The translations under genes and the position numbers were made by a program. Below, in pieces: positions 54,110-63,089 of a DNA stretch of 64,000 nt. The notes under the pieces were generated by a model. It worked only from the letters and a program-made list of their open reading frames with translations. It did no database searches and was not told where the DNA came from. The stretch is from Celeribacter ethanolicus (GTDB lineage: Bacteria; Pseudomonadota; Alphaproteobacteria; Rhodobacterales; Rhodobacteraceae): assembly GCF_001550095.1 (NCBI RefSeq), contig NZ_LRUC01000046.1, forward strand, positions 97,128-161,127. The letters run 5' to 3'. Positions within the stretch are counted from its first letter, which is position 1; every line of letters begins with the position of its first letter.

Positions 54110-55108
54110 ATGACACGCACCACCGCTCCCTTCCCGCTCACCCGTCTGCGCCGGACGCGAAAGATGGAGGCCCTGCGCGGTCTCGTGCGGGAAAACCACC
54201 TCTGCGTCGCCGATCTGATCTGGCCGGTCTTTGTGCGCGAAGGCGTGAATGAGGCGACGCCCATTCCCTCGATGCCCGGTGTCGAACGTCTGACAATCGA
54301 CCGGCTGGTGAAAGCGGCCACAGAGGCTTACGCGCTTGGCATTCCTGCGATCTGTCTGTTTCCCTATATCGAACCGGAGCTGAAAACCGAAGATTGCGCC
54401 GGGGCCTGGGACCCGAACAACCTCGTGAACCGGGCCATTCGCGCGATCAAGGCGGAGGTGCCGGAACTTGCGATCATGACCGACGTGGCGCTCGATCCCT
54501 ATAACATCAACGGCCATGACGGCTATGTGGTGAATGGCGAGATCGTCAACGACATGACCGTCGAGGCACTGGTGAAAATGTCCGTGGCCCAGGCCGAGGC
54601 GGGCGCCGACATCATCGGTCCGTCGGACATGATGGACGGCCGCATCGGCATGATCCGGCAGGCGCTTGAGGCCGAGGGCTTCGACAAGGTGTCGATCATG
54701 TCCTATGCCGCGAAATACGCCTCCGGGTTTTACGGCCCGTTCCGCGATGCGGTCGGCGCGTCGGGCGCTCTCAAGGGCGACAAGAAGACCTACCAGATGG
54801 ACCCGGCCAATACCGACGAAGCGCTGCGCCTTGTCGAGCGCGACCTTTTGGAAGGTGCCGATATGGTGATGGTCAAGCCCGGCATGCCCTATCTCGACGT
54901 CTGCACCCGGGTGCAGGAGCGTTTCCATGTGCCGACCTTCGCCTATCAGGTCTCCGGCGAATATGCGATGCTGGCGGCGGCGTTCCAGAACGGCTGGCTC
55001 GACCGCGAAAAGATCGTGCTTGAAAGCCTCATGTGTTTCAAACGCGCGGGATGCAACGGCATCCTGACTTATTTCGCCCCGGAAGCGGCGAAATTGCTCG
55101 CGAAATAA
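54110..55108 (+). CDS. hemB: Delta-aminolevulinic acid dehydratase (porphobilinogen synthase)
   Basis: A 332-residue HemB: condenses two 5-aminolevulinates to porphobilinogen in haem and cobalamin synthesis. Active-site lysines are in MSYAAKYASGFYGPF and MVKPGMPYLDV. The metal region reads DVALDPYNINGHDG: the aspartate-type variant that lacks the zinc-binding cysteines, so a Mg-dependent or metal-free enzyme is expected. Start at 54110 has GAGG 8 nt upstream. Confidence 0.95.
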   Translation: MTRTTAPFPLTRLRRTRKMEALRGLVRENHLCVADLIWPVFVREGVNEATPIPSMPGVERLTIDRLVKAATEAYALGIPAICLFPYIEPELKTEDCAGAWDPNNLVNRAIRAIKAEVPELAIMTDVALDPYNINGHDGYVVNGEIVNDMTVEALVKMSVAQAEAGADIIGPSDMMDGRIGMIRQALEAEGFDKVSIMSYAAKYASGFYGPFRDAVGASGALKGDKKTYQMDPANTDEALRLVERDLLEGADMVMVKPGMPYLDVCTRVQERFHVPTFAYQVSGEYAMLAAAFQNGWLDREKIVLESLMCFKRAGCNGILTYFAPEAAKLLAK

Positions 55109-55117
55109 CGGCTACAG

Positions 55118-55164
55118 ATCGGCAAAACCCCACTCAAACCCACCATAGGTGGTGTTTTGCCGAT
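55118..55164. repeat. Long hairpin between hemB and the SYLF lipoprotein
   Basis: Arms ATCGGCAAAAC (55118-55128) and GTTTTGCCGAT (55154-55164) are an exact 11-bp inverted repeat; an inner CCACC-ATA-GGTGG hairpin sits inside. No T-run follows on the plus strand, so it may be an mRNA end structure or a protein site. Confidence 0.6.
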
Positions 55165-55247
55165 GACATGGGCGAAAACTTGCGGTTATAGTACCGGCAA
55201 TCGGGCCAAGAGAGCCCTTCCGAGGCATAGCAGTAAAGGACAGCCTT

Positions 55248-55820
55248 ATGACATCCTCCAAGATGCCGATTTCCAATCGCCGGACGTTCATGATCGGTCT
55301 GGGCAGTGCCGGGCTTTTGGCCGCCTGCGACAATTCCATGCGCTCCAATGGTGCCGCGACCATCGACGCTCGGGTCGACAGTACGCTGAACTACCTCTAC
55401 TCCACCTACCCCGGCACCACGGCGCTGCGTGACAAATCCGTCGGCATGCTGGTTATGCCGCTGATCACCAAGGCCGGATTCGGCGTTGGCGGGTCCTATG
55501 GCCGCGGCGCGCTGCGCGTGGGCGGTGTGACGGTGGATTATTTCTCCTCGACACAGGCCACCTTTGGGCTTCAGATCGGCGCGCAGCAATATGCCCACGT
55601 CCTGTTCTTCATGACCAACGAGGCACTAGCGGGTTTCCGCAATTCGCCGGGTTGGTCGGCGGGGGCCGATCTCGAATACGCGCTGTCGAACAAGGGCGAA
55701 AACCTTTCGGCGGAAACCCTGACCTCGCTGTCTCCGGTGATCGCCGTGGTCTTCGGTCAGGCCGGTCTCATCGCAGGCGCGACCGTCGAGGGGACGAAAT
55801 ACACGCGGATCATCCCCTGA
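55248..55820 (+). CDS. SYLF/YSC84-type lipid-binding lipoprotein
   Basis: A 190-residue lipoprotein: twin-arginine-like SNRRTFMIG start, then hydrophobic stretch and lipobox LLAAC (Cys27). The rest is a SYLF/YSC84 domain (GMLVMPLITKAGFGVGGSYGRGALR, AQQYAHVLFFMTNEALAGF, NLSAETLTSLSPVIAVVFGQAGL). Eukaryotic YSC84 binds phosphoinositides; bacterial members are outer-membrane or periplasmic proteins of unknown role. Confidence 0.87.
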   Translation: MTSSKMPISNRRTFMIGLGSAGLLAACDNSMRSNGAATIDARVDSTLNYLYSTYPGTTALRDKSVGMLVMPLITKAGFGVGGSYGRGALRVGGVTVDYFSSTQATFGLQIGAQQYAHVLFFMTNEALAGFRNSPGWSAGADLEYALSNKGENLSAETLTSLSPVIAVVFGQAGLIAGATVEGTKYTRIIP

Positions 55821-55854
55821 TTTCGCGTCTCGTCGAAACTTAATATGATGCATG

Positions 55855-55884
55855 AAAAAAGCGGGGCAAGCCCCGCTTTTTGTT
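55855..55884 (+). terminator. Bidirectional Rho-independent terminator
   Basis: AAAAAGCGGGG-caag-CCCCGCTTTTT: T-runs on both strands, serving the SYLF gene and the convergent ppx gene (stop at 55909). Confidence 0.95.
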
Positions 55885-55908
55885 TGAATGTTCAGGTCAT
55901 CGGAAAGC

Positions 55909-57021
55909 CTAGGGAACGGCCTCTTCCAAAACACCGTCCGCCGACATTTGCGCGTAAAGCAGACCTTCGCGCAGGCCGCGATCTGCAACGGACAGCCGAT
56001 CCGTCGGCCAGATCCGCAACAGCGCCTGAAGGATGGCCGCGCCCGACATGATCAGTTCCTGCCGGTCACGCCCGATGCGTGGATCGCGTTTGCGCCCTTC
56101 CGGGCCGAGGTCGAGATAATCGCGGATCACCCGGTTGATCTGCTCGGACGTCATGCGCAGCCCGTCGACCTTGTTGCGGTCGTAGCGTTTGAGCCCGAGA
56201 TGCGAGGCCGCGACCGTGGTCACCGTCCCCGAGGTGCCGATGATCTGAAAGCCTTCGCGACAGGCCTCATTGGCATAGGGGGTGAAATCGGCGAGTTTTT
56301 CTTCGAAATACCAGGACATCAGCGCAAACCGCGCGGCATCGTCCTCGACGTCGGAGAATTGCTCCATCAGGGTCGCGACACCGAGGGGGACGGAAATCCA
56401 GTCCACCACCTTGGCATGCGGAAACGGGCTGTCGGCATTGGTGAAACCGGTATGCAGCCGCATGATCGACCGCGGACGCTCGGCGCGCGGCACATTGGTC
56501 AGGTCGATCCACACAAGCTCCGTCGAGCCGCCGCCGATGTCCACCACCAGAAGCTGTTCGGTCTTGGTCGAGACCAGAGGCGCGCAGGAGACGACAGCGA
56601 GGCGCGCCTCTTCCTCCGGTTTGATGATTTCGAGCTTGAGCCCGGTCTCCCGCTGCACGCGGCGCAGGAAATCGCGCGAATTGCGGGCGCGGCGGCAGGC
56701 CTCCGTCGCCACCAGGCGCATATGTTTGACCTCGTGTTTCTCGAGCTTCTTGCGACAGACGCGCAGCGCCTGAATGGTCCGGGAGATCGACGTGCGACAC
56801 AACCGACCGGAGGCCTCGAGCCCGTTGCCGAGCTGGACCGATTTCGAGAAACTGTCGACCACATGGAACTGGCTGCCCTTCGGTTGGGCGATCAGCATGC
56901 GGCACGAATTGGTACCGAGATCCAGCGCGGCATAAAGCTCGGCCGGGTCGGCGGGTTTGGGTGCGGAAGGCTCGACCGCTTTCGGGAACGCGCCCGCACC
57001 TTTGGGACGCTTGGGCGCCAT
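55909..57021 (-). CDS. Ppx/GppA-family phosphatase
   Basis: A 370-residue ASKHA-fold phosphatase. LDLGTNSCRMLIAQ (phosphate-1 loop), VATEACRRARNSRDFLRRVQ, VVDIGGGSTELVWIDL (phosphate-2) and IGTSGTVTTVAA are the Ppx/GppA signatures. It may act on polyphosphate or pppGpp; exopolyphosphatase and GppA cannot be told apart from sequence. N-terminus (to residue 20) is a basic, proline-rich extension. Confidence 0.9.
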   Translation of the reverse strand: MAPKRPKGAGAFPKAVEPSAPKPADPAELYAALDLGTNSCRMLIAQPKGSQFHVVDSFSKSVQLGNGLEASGRLCRTSISRTIQALRVCRKKLEKHEVKHMRLVATEACRRARNSRDFLRRVQRETGLKLEIIKPEEEARLAVVSCAPLVSTKTEQLLVVDIGGGSTELVWIDLTNVPRAERPRSIMRLHTGFTNADSPFPHAKVVDWISVPLGVATLMEQFSDVEDDAARFALMSWYFEEKLADFTPYANEACREGFQIIGTSGTVTTVAASHLGLKRYDRNKVDGLRMTSEQINRVIRDYLDLGPEGRKRDPRIGRDRQELIMSGAAILQALLRIWPTDRLSVADRGLREGLLYAQMSADGVLEEAVP

Positions 57022-57250
57022 GGTTCACGCCCTCCATATCAAGTTATCCCCACCATAAGCGAAAATCCGCGCGTCGGGCAAGAGCCGTGAGAGGCCATTA
57101 CCATCACTGACCATCACAATGACCGGAGGTCGGCGGCCGCGGTCCGGCCCCGCTCATGATCTTCTTGAGTATTTTTCCGATCCTGCGGCCTTTCCCGCAG
57201 CCCGCCTTTCTTTTATGCGTTCTGAGACTGAATTTGAGCGTGAGAGCAAG

Positions 57251-57550
57251 ATGGCTGATCTGACCGTAATCTATTGGCGCGATATTCCGGCGCAGGTCCG
57301 TGTGGGCCGGGGCCGCCGGGCCGCGCGTGCCGTTCTGCCGGAGCGGTTCGAACAGGCCATCGACCGCGTGGCGATGAAGATCGGCGCCACGGATGGCGAC
57401 GCCTATATGGCCGAATGGCGCGATGTGGTGGAGGAAACCACACTCGACGACCAGGAGGCCGCCAACACCCGCGCCGCCGAACTGGATGCGGCCTATGACA
57501 AAGAGCGCCTGATCGCGCTGGTGAACAACGAGGGCCGTGAGGCCCAGTAA
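57251..57550 (+). CDS. Short protein of the family labelled virulence factor
   Basis: A 99-residue protein: MADLTVIYWRDIPAQVRVGRGRRAARAVLPERFEQAI. Such small proteins are found in Rhodobacteraceae next to methyltetrahydrofolate enzymes and are usually called virulence factor from a distant family; no virulence role is implied. 12 nt upstream of the methyltransferase gene, so probably part of the same one-carbon unit. A CTGCGG/CCGCAG hairpin lies before it. Confidence 0.7.
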   Translation: MADLTVIYWRDIPAQVRVGRGRRAARAVLPERFEQAIDRVAMKIGATDGDAYMAEWRDVVEETTLDDQEAANTRAAELDAAYDKERLIALVNNEGREAQ

Positions 57551-57562
57551 AGGACGAGACCC

Positions 57563-58552
57563 ATGACCCGTACTGTGATCGAGAGCAAGACCAAGACCGT
57601 CGTCATCGGCTTTGACGAACCCTTCTGCGTGATCGGCGAACGCATCAACCCGACAGGGCGCAAGAAACTCGCAGCGGAGCTGGAGATGGGCGATTTCTCC
57701 ACCGTCGAGCGTGACGCACTGGAGCAGGTGGCCTGTGGCGCCAATGTTCTGGACATCAATTCGGGCGCGGTGTTTTCCAACAAGATGGCCGAAGACCCGC
57801 GCTATGCCGACAACAACTTTGTCGAGCCGCCGCTGATGGCCGAACTGGTGGCCCGCGTTCAAGCCGTGGTGGACGTGCCGCTTTGCATCGACAGCTCGGT
57901 GCCGGATGCTTTGGAAAAAGGTCTGGAGATGGCCGAGGGCCGTCCGCTTCTGAACTCCGTGACCGGCGAGGAAGAGCGGATGGAGCGCGTTCTGCCGCTG
58001 GTGAAGAAATACAACGTGCCGGTGGTGGCGATCTCCAACGACGACAGCGGCATTTCCGAAGACCCGGATGTGCGCTTTGCCGTGGCGAAAAAAATCGTCG
58101 AACGCGCGGCGGATTTCGGCATTCCAGCGCATGACATCGTGGTCGATCCGCTGGTGATGCCGATCGGCGCCATGGCGACGGCTGGCCATCAGGTGTTCAC
58201 CCTGGTGCGCCGCTTGCGCGAGGAGCTGGGCGTCAACACCACCTGCGGCGCGTCGAACATCTCCTTCGGCCTGCCGCAACGCCACGGCATCAACGCGGCG
58301 TTTCTGCCGATGGCGATTGGCGCGGGCATGACGTCTGCGATCATGAACCCGGTGCGGGTGCAGGAGATGGAGGCGATCCGCGCCGCCAACCTTCTGATGA
58401 ATCATGATCCCGATGGCACGAAATGGATCGGGTTTTCTCGCGTGGCGGAGGCCGTGGCGCACGGCGCGAGCTTTGCCGAGGCGGCACAGGCCGCGGCGGC
58501 AGGTGGGGCCGGTGGCGGGCGTCGTGGCGGTGGACGGCGTCGCAGAGGGTAA
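57563..58552 (+). CDS. Methyltetrahydrofolate:corrinoid methyltransferase (pterin-binding)
   Basis: A 329-residue TIM-barrel pterin enzyme: CVIGERINPTGRKKLAAEL, GANVLDINSGA, VPLCIDSSVPDAL and PLLNSVTGEEERM are the MeTr/DHPS-type folate-binding blocks. It moves the methyl of 5-methyl-THF to a corrinoid protein. A stand-alone pterin domain plus a corrinoid activator two genes later suggests the split methionine synthase of roseobacters. C-terminal tail is GGAGGGRRGGGRRRRG: very basic and glycine-rich (see findings). Confidence 0.88.
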   Translation: MTRTVIESKTKTVVIGFDEPFCVIGERINPTGRKKLAAELEMGDFSTVERDALEQVACGANVLDINSGAVFSNKMAEDPRYADNNFVEPPLMAELVARVQAVVDVPLCIDSSVPDALEKGLEMAEGRPLLNSVTGEEERMERVLPLVKKYNVPVVAISNDDSGISEDPDVRFAVAKKIVERAADFGIPAHDIVVDPLVMPIGAMATAGHQVFTLVRRLREELGVNTTCGASNISFGLPQRHGINAAFLPMAIGAGMTSAIMNPVRVQEMEAIRAANLLMNHDPDGTKWIGFSRVAEAVAHGASFAEAAQAAAAGGAGGGRRGGGRRRRG

Positions 58553-58606
58553 GCACGTCCGAAGGGACCGTGTCTGAGTATCTGAACAGCAAAGGAAATG
58601 CACGTC

Positions 58607-59188
58607 ATGGCGCGATTAATCGCCTTCAACAAGCCGTTTGACGTGCTCTCCCAGTTCACCGACAAGGGCACCGAGGGGACGACGCGGAAGACGCGGAAGA
58701 CGCTGTCGGAATTCATCGACGTCCCGCGGGTCTATCCGGCGGGGCGGCTCGATCGCGACAGCGAGGGGCTGTTGCTTCTGACCGATGACGGGAAATTGCA
58801 GGCGGCGATCTCCGATCCGCGTCACAAGATGGCAAAGACCTATCTGGCGCAGGTCGAGGGGGATCTGAGCGAGGAGGCGCTTGATCTGCTCCGTCAAGGC
58901 GTTGAACTGAAAGACGGCATGACCCGCCCTGCCCGCGCCCGGCGTGTCGACGAACCGGACTGGCTCTGGCCGCGCACGCCGCCGGTGCGTTACCGTAAAT
59001 CCGTCCCCGAAAGCTGGCTCGAACTGACGATCTCCGAGGGCCGCAACCGTCAGGTGCGCCGGATGACCGCCGCCGTGGGCTTTCCCACATTGCGGCTCAT
59101 CCGGCTGTCCATCGGGCCGTGGCATCTGGACGGGTTGGAGAGTGGCGCGTGGCGCGAGGACGATCCGTGGAAGGCAAAGAAAAGATGA
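58607..59188 (+). CDS. rRNA pseudouridine synthase (RluE-like)
   Basis: A 193-residue RsuA-family synthase. Catalytic aspartate in [20 protein letters not shown]; lacks the N-terminal S4 domain, as in the RluE subgroup. C-terminal [26 protein letters not shown] is typical. Start at 58607 has AAGGA 11-12 nt upstream. It sits between two one-carbon genes and overlaps the next by 4 nt, an odd neighbour for RNA modification. Confidence 0.88.
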   Translation: MARLIAFNKPFDVLSQFTDKGTEGTTRKTRKTLSEFIDVPRVYPAGRLDRDSEGLLLLTDDGKLQAAISDPRHKMAKTYLAQVEGDLSEEALDLLRQGVELKDGMTRPARARRVDEPDWLWPRTPPVRYRKSVPESWLELTISEGRNRQVRRMTAAVGFPTLRLIRLSIGPWHLDGLESGAWREDDPWKAKKR

Positions 59189-61221
59189 GCGATCAGAACC
59201 CTCTGGTGATTTTCACCCCCTCCGGCAAGCGCGGCCATGTTGCCCCCGGCACCACCGTGTTGCAGGCAGCGCGCGATCTCGGTGTCGATGTCGACAGTGT
59301 GTGCGGCGGGCATGGGATTTGCTCGAAATGCATGGTGCGCCCGTCTTTTGGCGATCACGCCAAACACGGCATTCACGCGGGCGAAGCGGCGCTCAGCCCG
59401 GTCAACGCGGTGGAGCGCGCCTATGACGCCAAGCGCGGCATCAAACCCGGGCACCGGATGAGCTGTCAGGCGCAGGTGCTGGGCGATGTGGTGATCGACG
59501 TGCCATCCGAGAGCCAGGTGCACAAGCAGGTGGTGCGGAAGGCCGCCACCACGCGGGTCATCGACATGGACCCGGCGACCCGCGCCGTCTATGTCGAGGT
59601 CCCGCCCGCCGACATGCACACGCCGACCGGCGACTGGGAACGGGTGCAGACGCAATTGAAAGAGACGTGGCAGATTGAGAGCGCAACCCTGTCTCTGGCC
59701 ATGTTGACCCGGCTTCAGGCGGCGCTGATTGAGGGCAAGGACGCGGTCACACTGGCGCTCAACACCGCCCGCGAAGGTGCGCCGCGCGTGGTCGGCGTCT
59801 GGCCGGGATTTCACGAACCGGCACTCTGCGGATTGGCGGTCGATCTCGGCTCCACAACCGTCGCCGCGCATCTGACCGATCTTGCAACCGGTGAGGTCAA
59901 GGCCTCCGGCGGCGTGATGAACCCGCAGATCCGCTATGGCGAGGACCTGATGTCGCGGGTGTCCTATGCGATGATGAACCCGGGCGGTGCCGCCGAACTG
60001 ACCGATGCGGTGCGTGAGGCGCTTGGGCAACTGGCGGCGGAGCTGGCCGATGAGGCCGGGATTGCCACATCCGATATTTTCGAGATCGTCGTGGTGATGA
60101 ACCCGGTGATGCATCACCTGTTGCTGGGGCTCGACCCCGTGCCTCTTGGACAGGCGCCTTTCGCGCTGGCGACCAATTCCGCGCTCGACCTGCCCGCCTC
60201 CGACATCGGGCTGCGCCTTGCTCCCGAAGCCCAGCTCTACATCCTGCCGCTGATTGCGGGTCATGTGGGCGCCGATGCCGCCGCCGTAGCGCTCTCGGAG
60301 GCACCTCAGAAACAGGACCCGCTGACGCTGATCGTCGATGTCGGCACCAATGCGGAAATCCTGCTGGGCAACAAGACGCGGGTGTTGGCCTGTTCCTCAC
60401 CCACCGGCCCGGCCTTTGAAGGCGCGCAGATCAGCTCCGGCCAGCGCGCCGCCAATGGCGCCATTGAGCGGATCGAGATCGACCCGGTGACCAAGGAACC
60501 CCGGTTTCGCATCATCGGCGTCAAGCAATGGTCCGACGAGGCAGGCTTTGCCAAGAAGATCGGGCGCACTGGCGTCACTGGTATCTGCGGCTCTGGCATC
60601 ATCGAGGCGGTGGCGGAAATGCGCATGGCGGGGGTGCTCGATGCCAACGGGCTGATCGGCTCGCCGGAGGCCGTTGGAACGTCGCGCTGCCGTGCCTCGG
60701 GGCGCACTTATGAATATGTGATCTACGACGGCTCCGCCGAGGGCGGCCCCGTGGTCTCCGTCACCCAGGGCGACATTCGCGCCATCCAGCTTGCGAAATC
60801 CGCGCTCTACGCGGGCGCGCGGCTACTGATGGATGAATTCGGCACCGATACGGTGGACCGCGTGGTGCTCGCCGGCGCCTTCGGGGCACATATCTCACCG
60901 AAACACGCCATGATTCTGGGCATGATCCCGGATTGTCCGCTGGAGCATGTCACAAGCGCCGGAAACGCCGCTGGCACAGGCGCGCAGATCGCGCTTCTGA
61001 ACCGGACCGCGCGGCGTGAGATCGAAGAGTTGGTGCATCACATCACCAAGGTGGAAACCGCTATCGAGCCGCGCTTTCAGGAACATTTCGTCAATGCCAA
61101 CGCCATTCCGCACGCGACCGATCCTTTCACGGGACTGCGTGCTCTCGTGCCCCTGCCCGATCTGAATTTCAACGCGGGCGATGGTGATGGCGGCGGGCGG
61201 CGCAGACGGCGGCGCGGCTAA
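59185..61221 (+). CDS. ASKHA-domain corrinoid activation protein (RamA/RACo-like)
   Basis: A 678-residue protein. N-terminal [2Fe-2S] ferredoxin-like domain with [10 protein letters not shown] and later SCQAQV; then an ASKHA ATPase-like domain with [31 protein letters not shown], and the phosphate region [17 protein letters not shown]-terminal [22 protein letters not shown]. This is the reductive activator of B12 proteins (RACo/RamA). It likely reactivates the corrinoid component of methionine synthase. The C-terminus ends [10 protein letters not shown], like the methyltransferase. Confidence 0.88.
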   Translation: MSDQNPLVIFTPSGKRGHVAPGTTVLQAARDLGVDVDSVCGGHGICSKCMVRPSFGDHAKHGIHAGEAALSPVNAVERAYDAKRGIKPGHRMSCQAQVLGDVVIDVPSESQVHKQVVRKAATTRVIDMDPATRAVYVEVPPADMHTPTGDWERVQTQLKETWQIESATLSLAMLTRLQAALIEGKDAVTLALNTAREGAPRVVGVWPGFHEPALCGLAVDLGSTTVAAHLTDLATGEVKASGGVMNPQIRYGEDLMSRVSYAMMNPGGAAELTDAVREALGQLAAELADEAGIATSDIFEIVVVMNPVMHHLLLGLDPVPLGQAPFALATNSALDLPASDIGLRLAPEAQLYILPLIAGHVGADAAAVALSEAPQKQDPLTLIVDVGTNAEILLGNKTRVLACSSPTGPAFEGAQISSGQRAANGAIERIEIDPVTKEPRFRIIGVKQWSDEAGFAKKIGRTGVTGICGSGIIEAVAEMRMAGVLDANGLIGSPEAVGTSRCRASGRTYEYVIYDGSAEGGPVVSVTQGDIRAIQLAKSALYAGARLLMDEFGTDTVDRVVLAGAFGAHISPKHAMILGMIPDCPLEHVTSAGNAAGTGAQIALLNRTARREIEELVHHITKVETAIEPRFQEHFVNANAIPHATDPFTGLRALVPLPDLNFNAGDGDGGGRRRRRRG

Positions 61222-61365
61222 GAGCCAAAAGGTTCCCAGATACTGGTTGAAAATGATGTGAACGGGCGGAGGGAAACCTTTGCCCGTTTTGCCGGGTTGT
61301 GTCCCCAGAAGGCCGGCGAAGACGTCGCCCACGCCAAATTGACGAACATGAAACGGAGGTTTCTC

Positions 61366-61995
61366 ATGAAAACCCGTGGTAAATTCCTTGCCCTGTCGAC
61401 CGCTGCCCTGATGGCCGCCGCCCCGCTCGCATCCTTTGCGGACGCGCCGGTGAACGGTGCCGAGATCATCAACGAACAGGCACTCGACCAGAATGCCACC
61501 ATCGCCGAAAATGCGATGAAGGTACAGAACCTGACCACCCTGATCGAAGCGGTGAAGGCCGCCGGTCTCGCCGAAGAGCTGATGGGGGAAGGCCCGTACA
61601 CGCTTTTCGCTCCGACCAACGCCGCCTTCGACAAGCTTCCGGCCGAGGCCGTGGCCGATCTGATGAAGCCGGAAAACCGTGATATGCTTCAGGACGTGAT
61701 CAATGCCCATCTGGTGAAAGGCGAATTCACGCCGCAAATGATCGACGATCTGCTCAAGAGCGATGAGTCCCCGGACAACATTGCCTTGCCGGAAAATGTC
61801 GCGGTCGATTTCGACAACAACATCGTGACCCTGACCACCGTGTCCGGCGACCCGATCCGCGTCGAGAAAGGCACCGGCGAAGAGCTCATCCTGCGCGACG
61901 CCCAGGGCAATCTCGTGACCACGCTCGCGAAAGACATCGAGCAGTCCAACGGCGTGATGTACTTCGTCGACGGTGTGCTGATGCCGGTGTCCTAA
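61366..61995 (+). CDS. Fasciclin domain secreted protein
   Basis: A 209-residue protein with signal peptide (MKTRGKFLALSTAALMAAAPLASFA-D) and one FAS1 domain (VQNLTTLIEAVKAAGL, GPYTLFAPTNAAFDKLP, MLQDVINAHLVKGEFT, NGVMYFVDGVLMP). GGAGG lies 6 nt before the ATG. FAS1 proteins act in adhesion or cell surface interactions; no anchor is present, so it is probably periplasmic or released. Confidence 0.9.
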   Translation: MKTRGKFLALSTAALMAAAPLASFADAPVNGAEIINEQALDQNATIAENAMKVQNLTTLIEAVKAAGLAEELMGEGPYTLFAPTNAAFDKLPAEAVADLMKPENRDMLQDVINAHLVKGEFTPQMIDDLLKSDESPDNIALPENVAVDFDNNIVTLTTVSGDPIRVEKGTGEELILRDAQGNLVTTLAKDIEQSNGVMYFVDGVLMPVS

Positions 61996-62035
61996 GCGAT
62001 ATCGCAAGACCTGATGTCCATCCCACCGGACCTCT

Positions 62036-62065
62036 TGGCCGCGCCTCACCGGGCGTGGCCTTTTT
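62036..62065 (+). terminator. Rho-independent terminator of the fasciclin gene
   Basis: GGCCGCGCC-tcacc-GGGCGTGGCC (one wobble pair) followed by TTTTT. Confidence 0.93.
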
Positions 62066-62192
62066 GATCGCCATACTGCGCTTCTGCGCTCATCGTAGCG
62101 CCGACGGTGGGAACAATCGCCAAATCTTCATAGGCAGATACGTATATGCTACGTCTTTATCAGGTACAGTTAACAATGAAATTTATAACGCA

Positions 62193-62608
62193 ATGCAATT
62201 GAATATTGTCTGCCCCAAATGCGCGACGCAAACTGCGTTTTCCGTCTCCGGGCAAGGCGAATTCTCTCTAACATGCAAAAACTGTAATATTGAATTTACG
62301 AGCCTTGTGGGAACTGCGCGTTCGAAAAGGTCCCGTGGGCAAAGGAAAACGAATACTCGTGAATATGATGTGAGGTATACGCAGAACGGCACTGAAAAAT
62401 ATCTGCAATTCTCAAGCGATACCTATTCGGATGCCGAACTCAAATCCAAGCATCAGTTCGTACTGTCCTCCATTGGTGGAAAGCCCCACATCCTTCAAAA
62501 CCTCACGATCGGTCAGTATTGGCGGATCAACGCTGCCCCCCCCTCAATCCCTGGCTGGTCCTTATTGTTATCGCCATTTTGATCGTGGTCGCACTGCTGA
62601 TCTTCTAA
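62193..62608 (+). pseudogene. Zinc-ribbon membrane-anchored protein, frameshifted at an 8-C run
   Basis: The reading frame from ATG 62193 gives 129 residues ending at 62582 with a start that is a clear zinc ribbon (CPKCATQTAF, CKNCNIEF). At the run of eight C (62536-62543) the frame leaves the expected path: shifting by one base (a -1 frameshift, or an extra C) yields NPWLVLIVIAILIVVALLIF ending at 62608, a textbook transmembrane tail. The region is AT-rich. So this is either a frameshifted gene, a phase-variable or programmed-shift gene, or a sequencing artefact. Function unknown; a zinc-ribbon membrane sensor or adaptor is an inference. Confidence 0.55.
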
Positions 62609-62683
62609 TGAAAAAACAGCATTTACCCAATCTTATCCGCTTGACCGCCCCCGCGGCTTTGACTACCTAGAGGCTCACCTCAG

Positions 62684-62757
62684 GCGGGTATGATGTAATG
62701 GTAGCCTGTCAGCTTCCCAAGCTGAACGCGCGGGTTCGATTCCCGCTACCCGCTCCA
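62684..62757 (+). tRNA. tRNA-Gly (anticodon CCC)
   Basis: A 74-nt tRNA. Acceptor GCGGGTA pairs with TACCCGC followed by T and an encoded CCA; the anticodon stem-loop TCAGC-TTCCCAA-GCTGA gives anticodon CCC; T-arm GCGGG-TTCGATT-CCCGC is standard. Reads as complete. It is followed by AT-rich sequence and IS remnants, the usual side for mobile DNA integration. Confidence 0.97.
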
Positions 62758-62859
62758 ATAAATCCAATAAGTGTTTGTTTTTATAAATAAAATGACGCAT
62801 TGATTTGCGCGCTAGCCAACGCGCTCCCCATTTTCAAAAAGACGGAATGCAACACGAAT

Positions 62860-63089
62860 TTACGGCGTGTTCAGCCTATTTGGCCTCTCTTCATCTTCGA
62901 AACGGATCGCCGTTCGGCTTGCGTACCTATTGGATTTAGCGATCATGGGCGAAAATGAGACCTTTGCGACCTGAGCCATGATTACCACATGCTTTTCCTC
63001 TGCCAGAACCACAGCGGCCACGACAAGCCGTTCTGTGTTCCTCAAGAGCCTGAGCCTCGCCTGCCTCCTCATGGCCGTCCTAAGCGCCT
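62860..63089 (-). pseudogene. C-terminal remnant of an unrecognised gene cut by an IS3 element
   Basis: A minus-strand frame runs from the IS end (about 63089) to a stop at 62860, reading ...MRRQARLRLLRNTERL, LAEEKHVVIMAQVAKV, KSNRYASRTAIRFEDEERP. It is open through the junction, so it appears to be the 3' part of a gene whose 5' part was displaced by the IS. I do not recognise the family. Confidence 0.35.

Noticed and set aside
57022..57250. SAM-type riboswitch before the methyltransferase operon
   Set aside because: Only a 6-bp CTGCGG/CCGCAG hairpin and a T-rich stretch are visible; none of the known SAM or SAH riboswitch core motifs could be traced.
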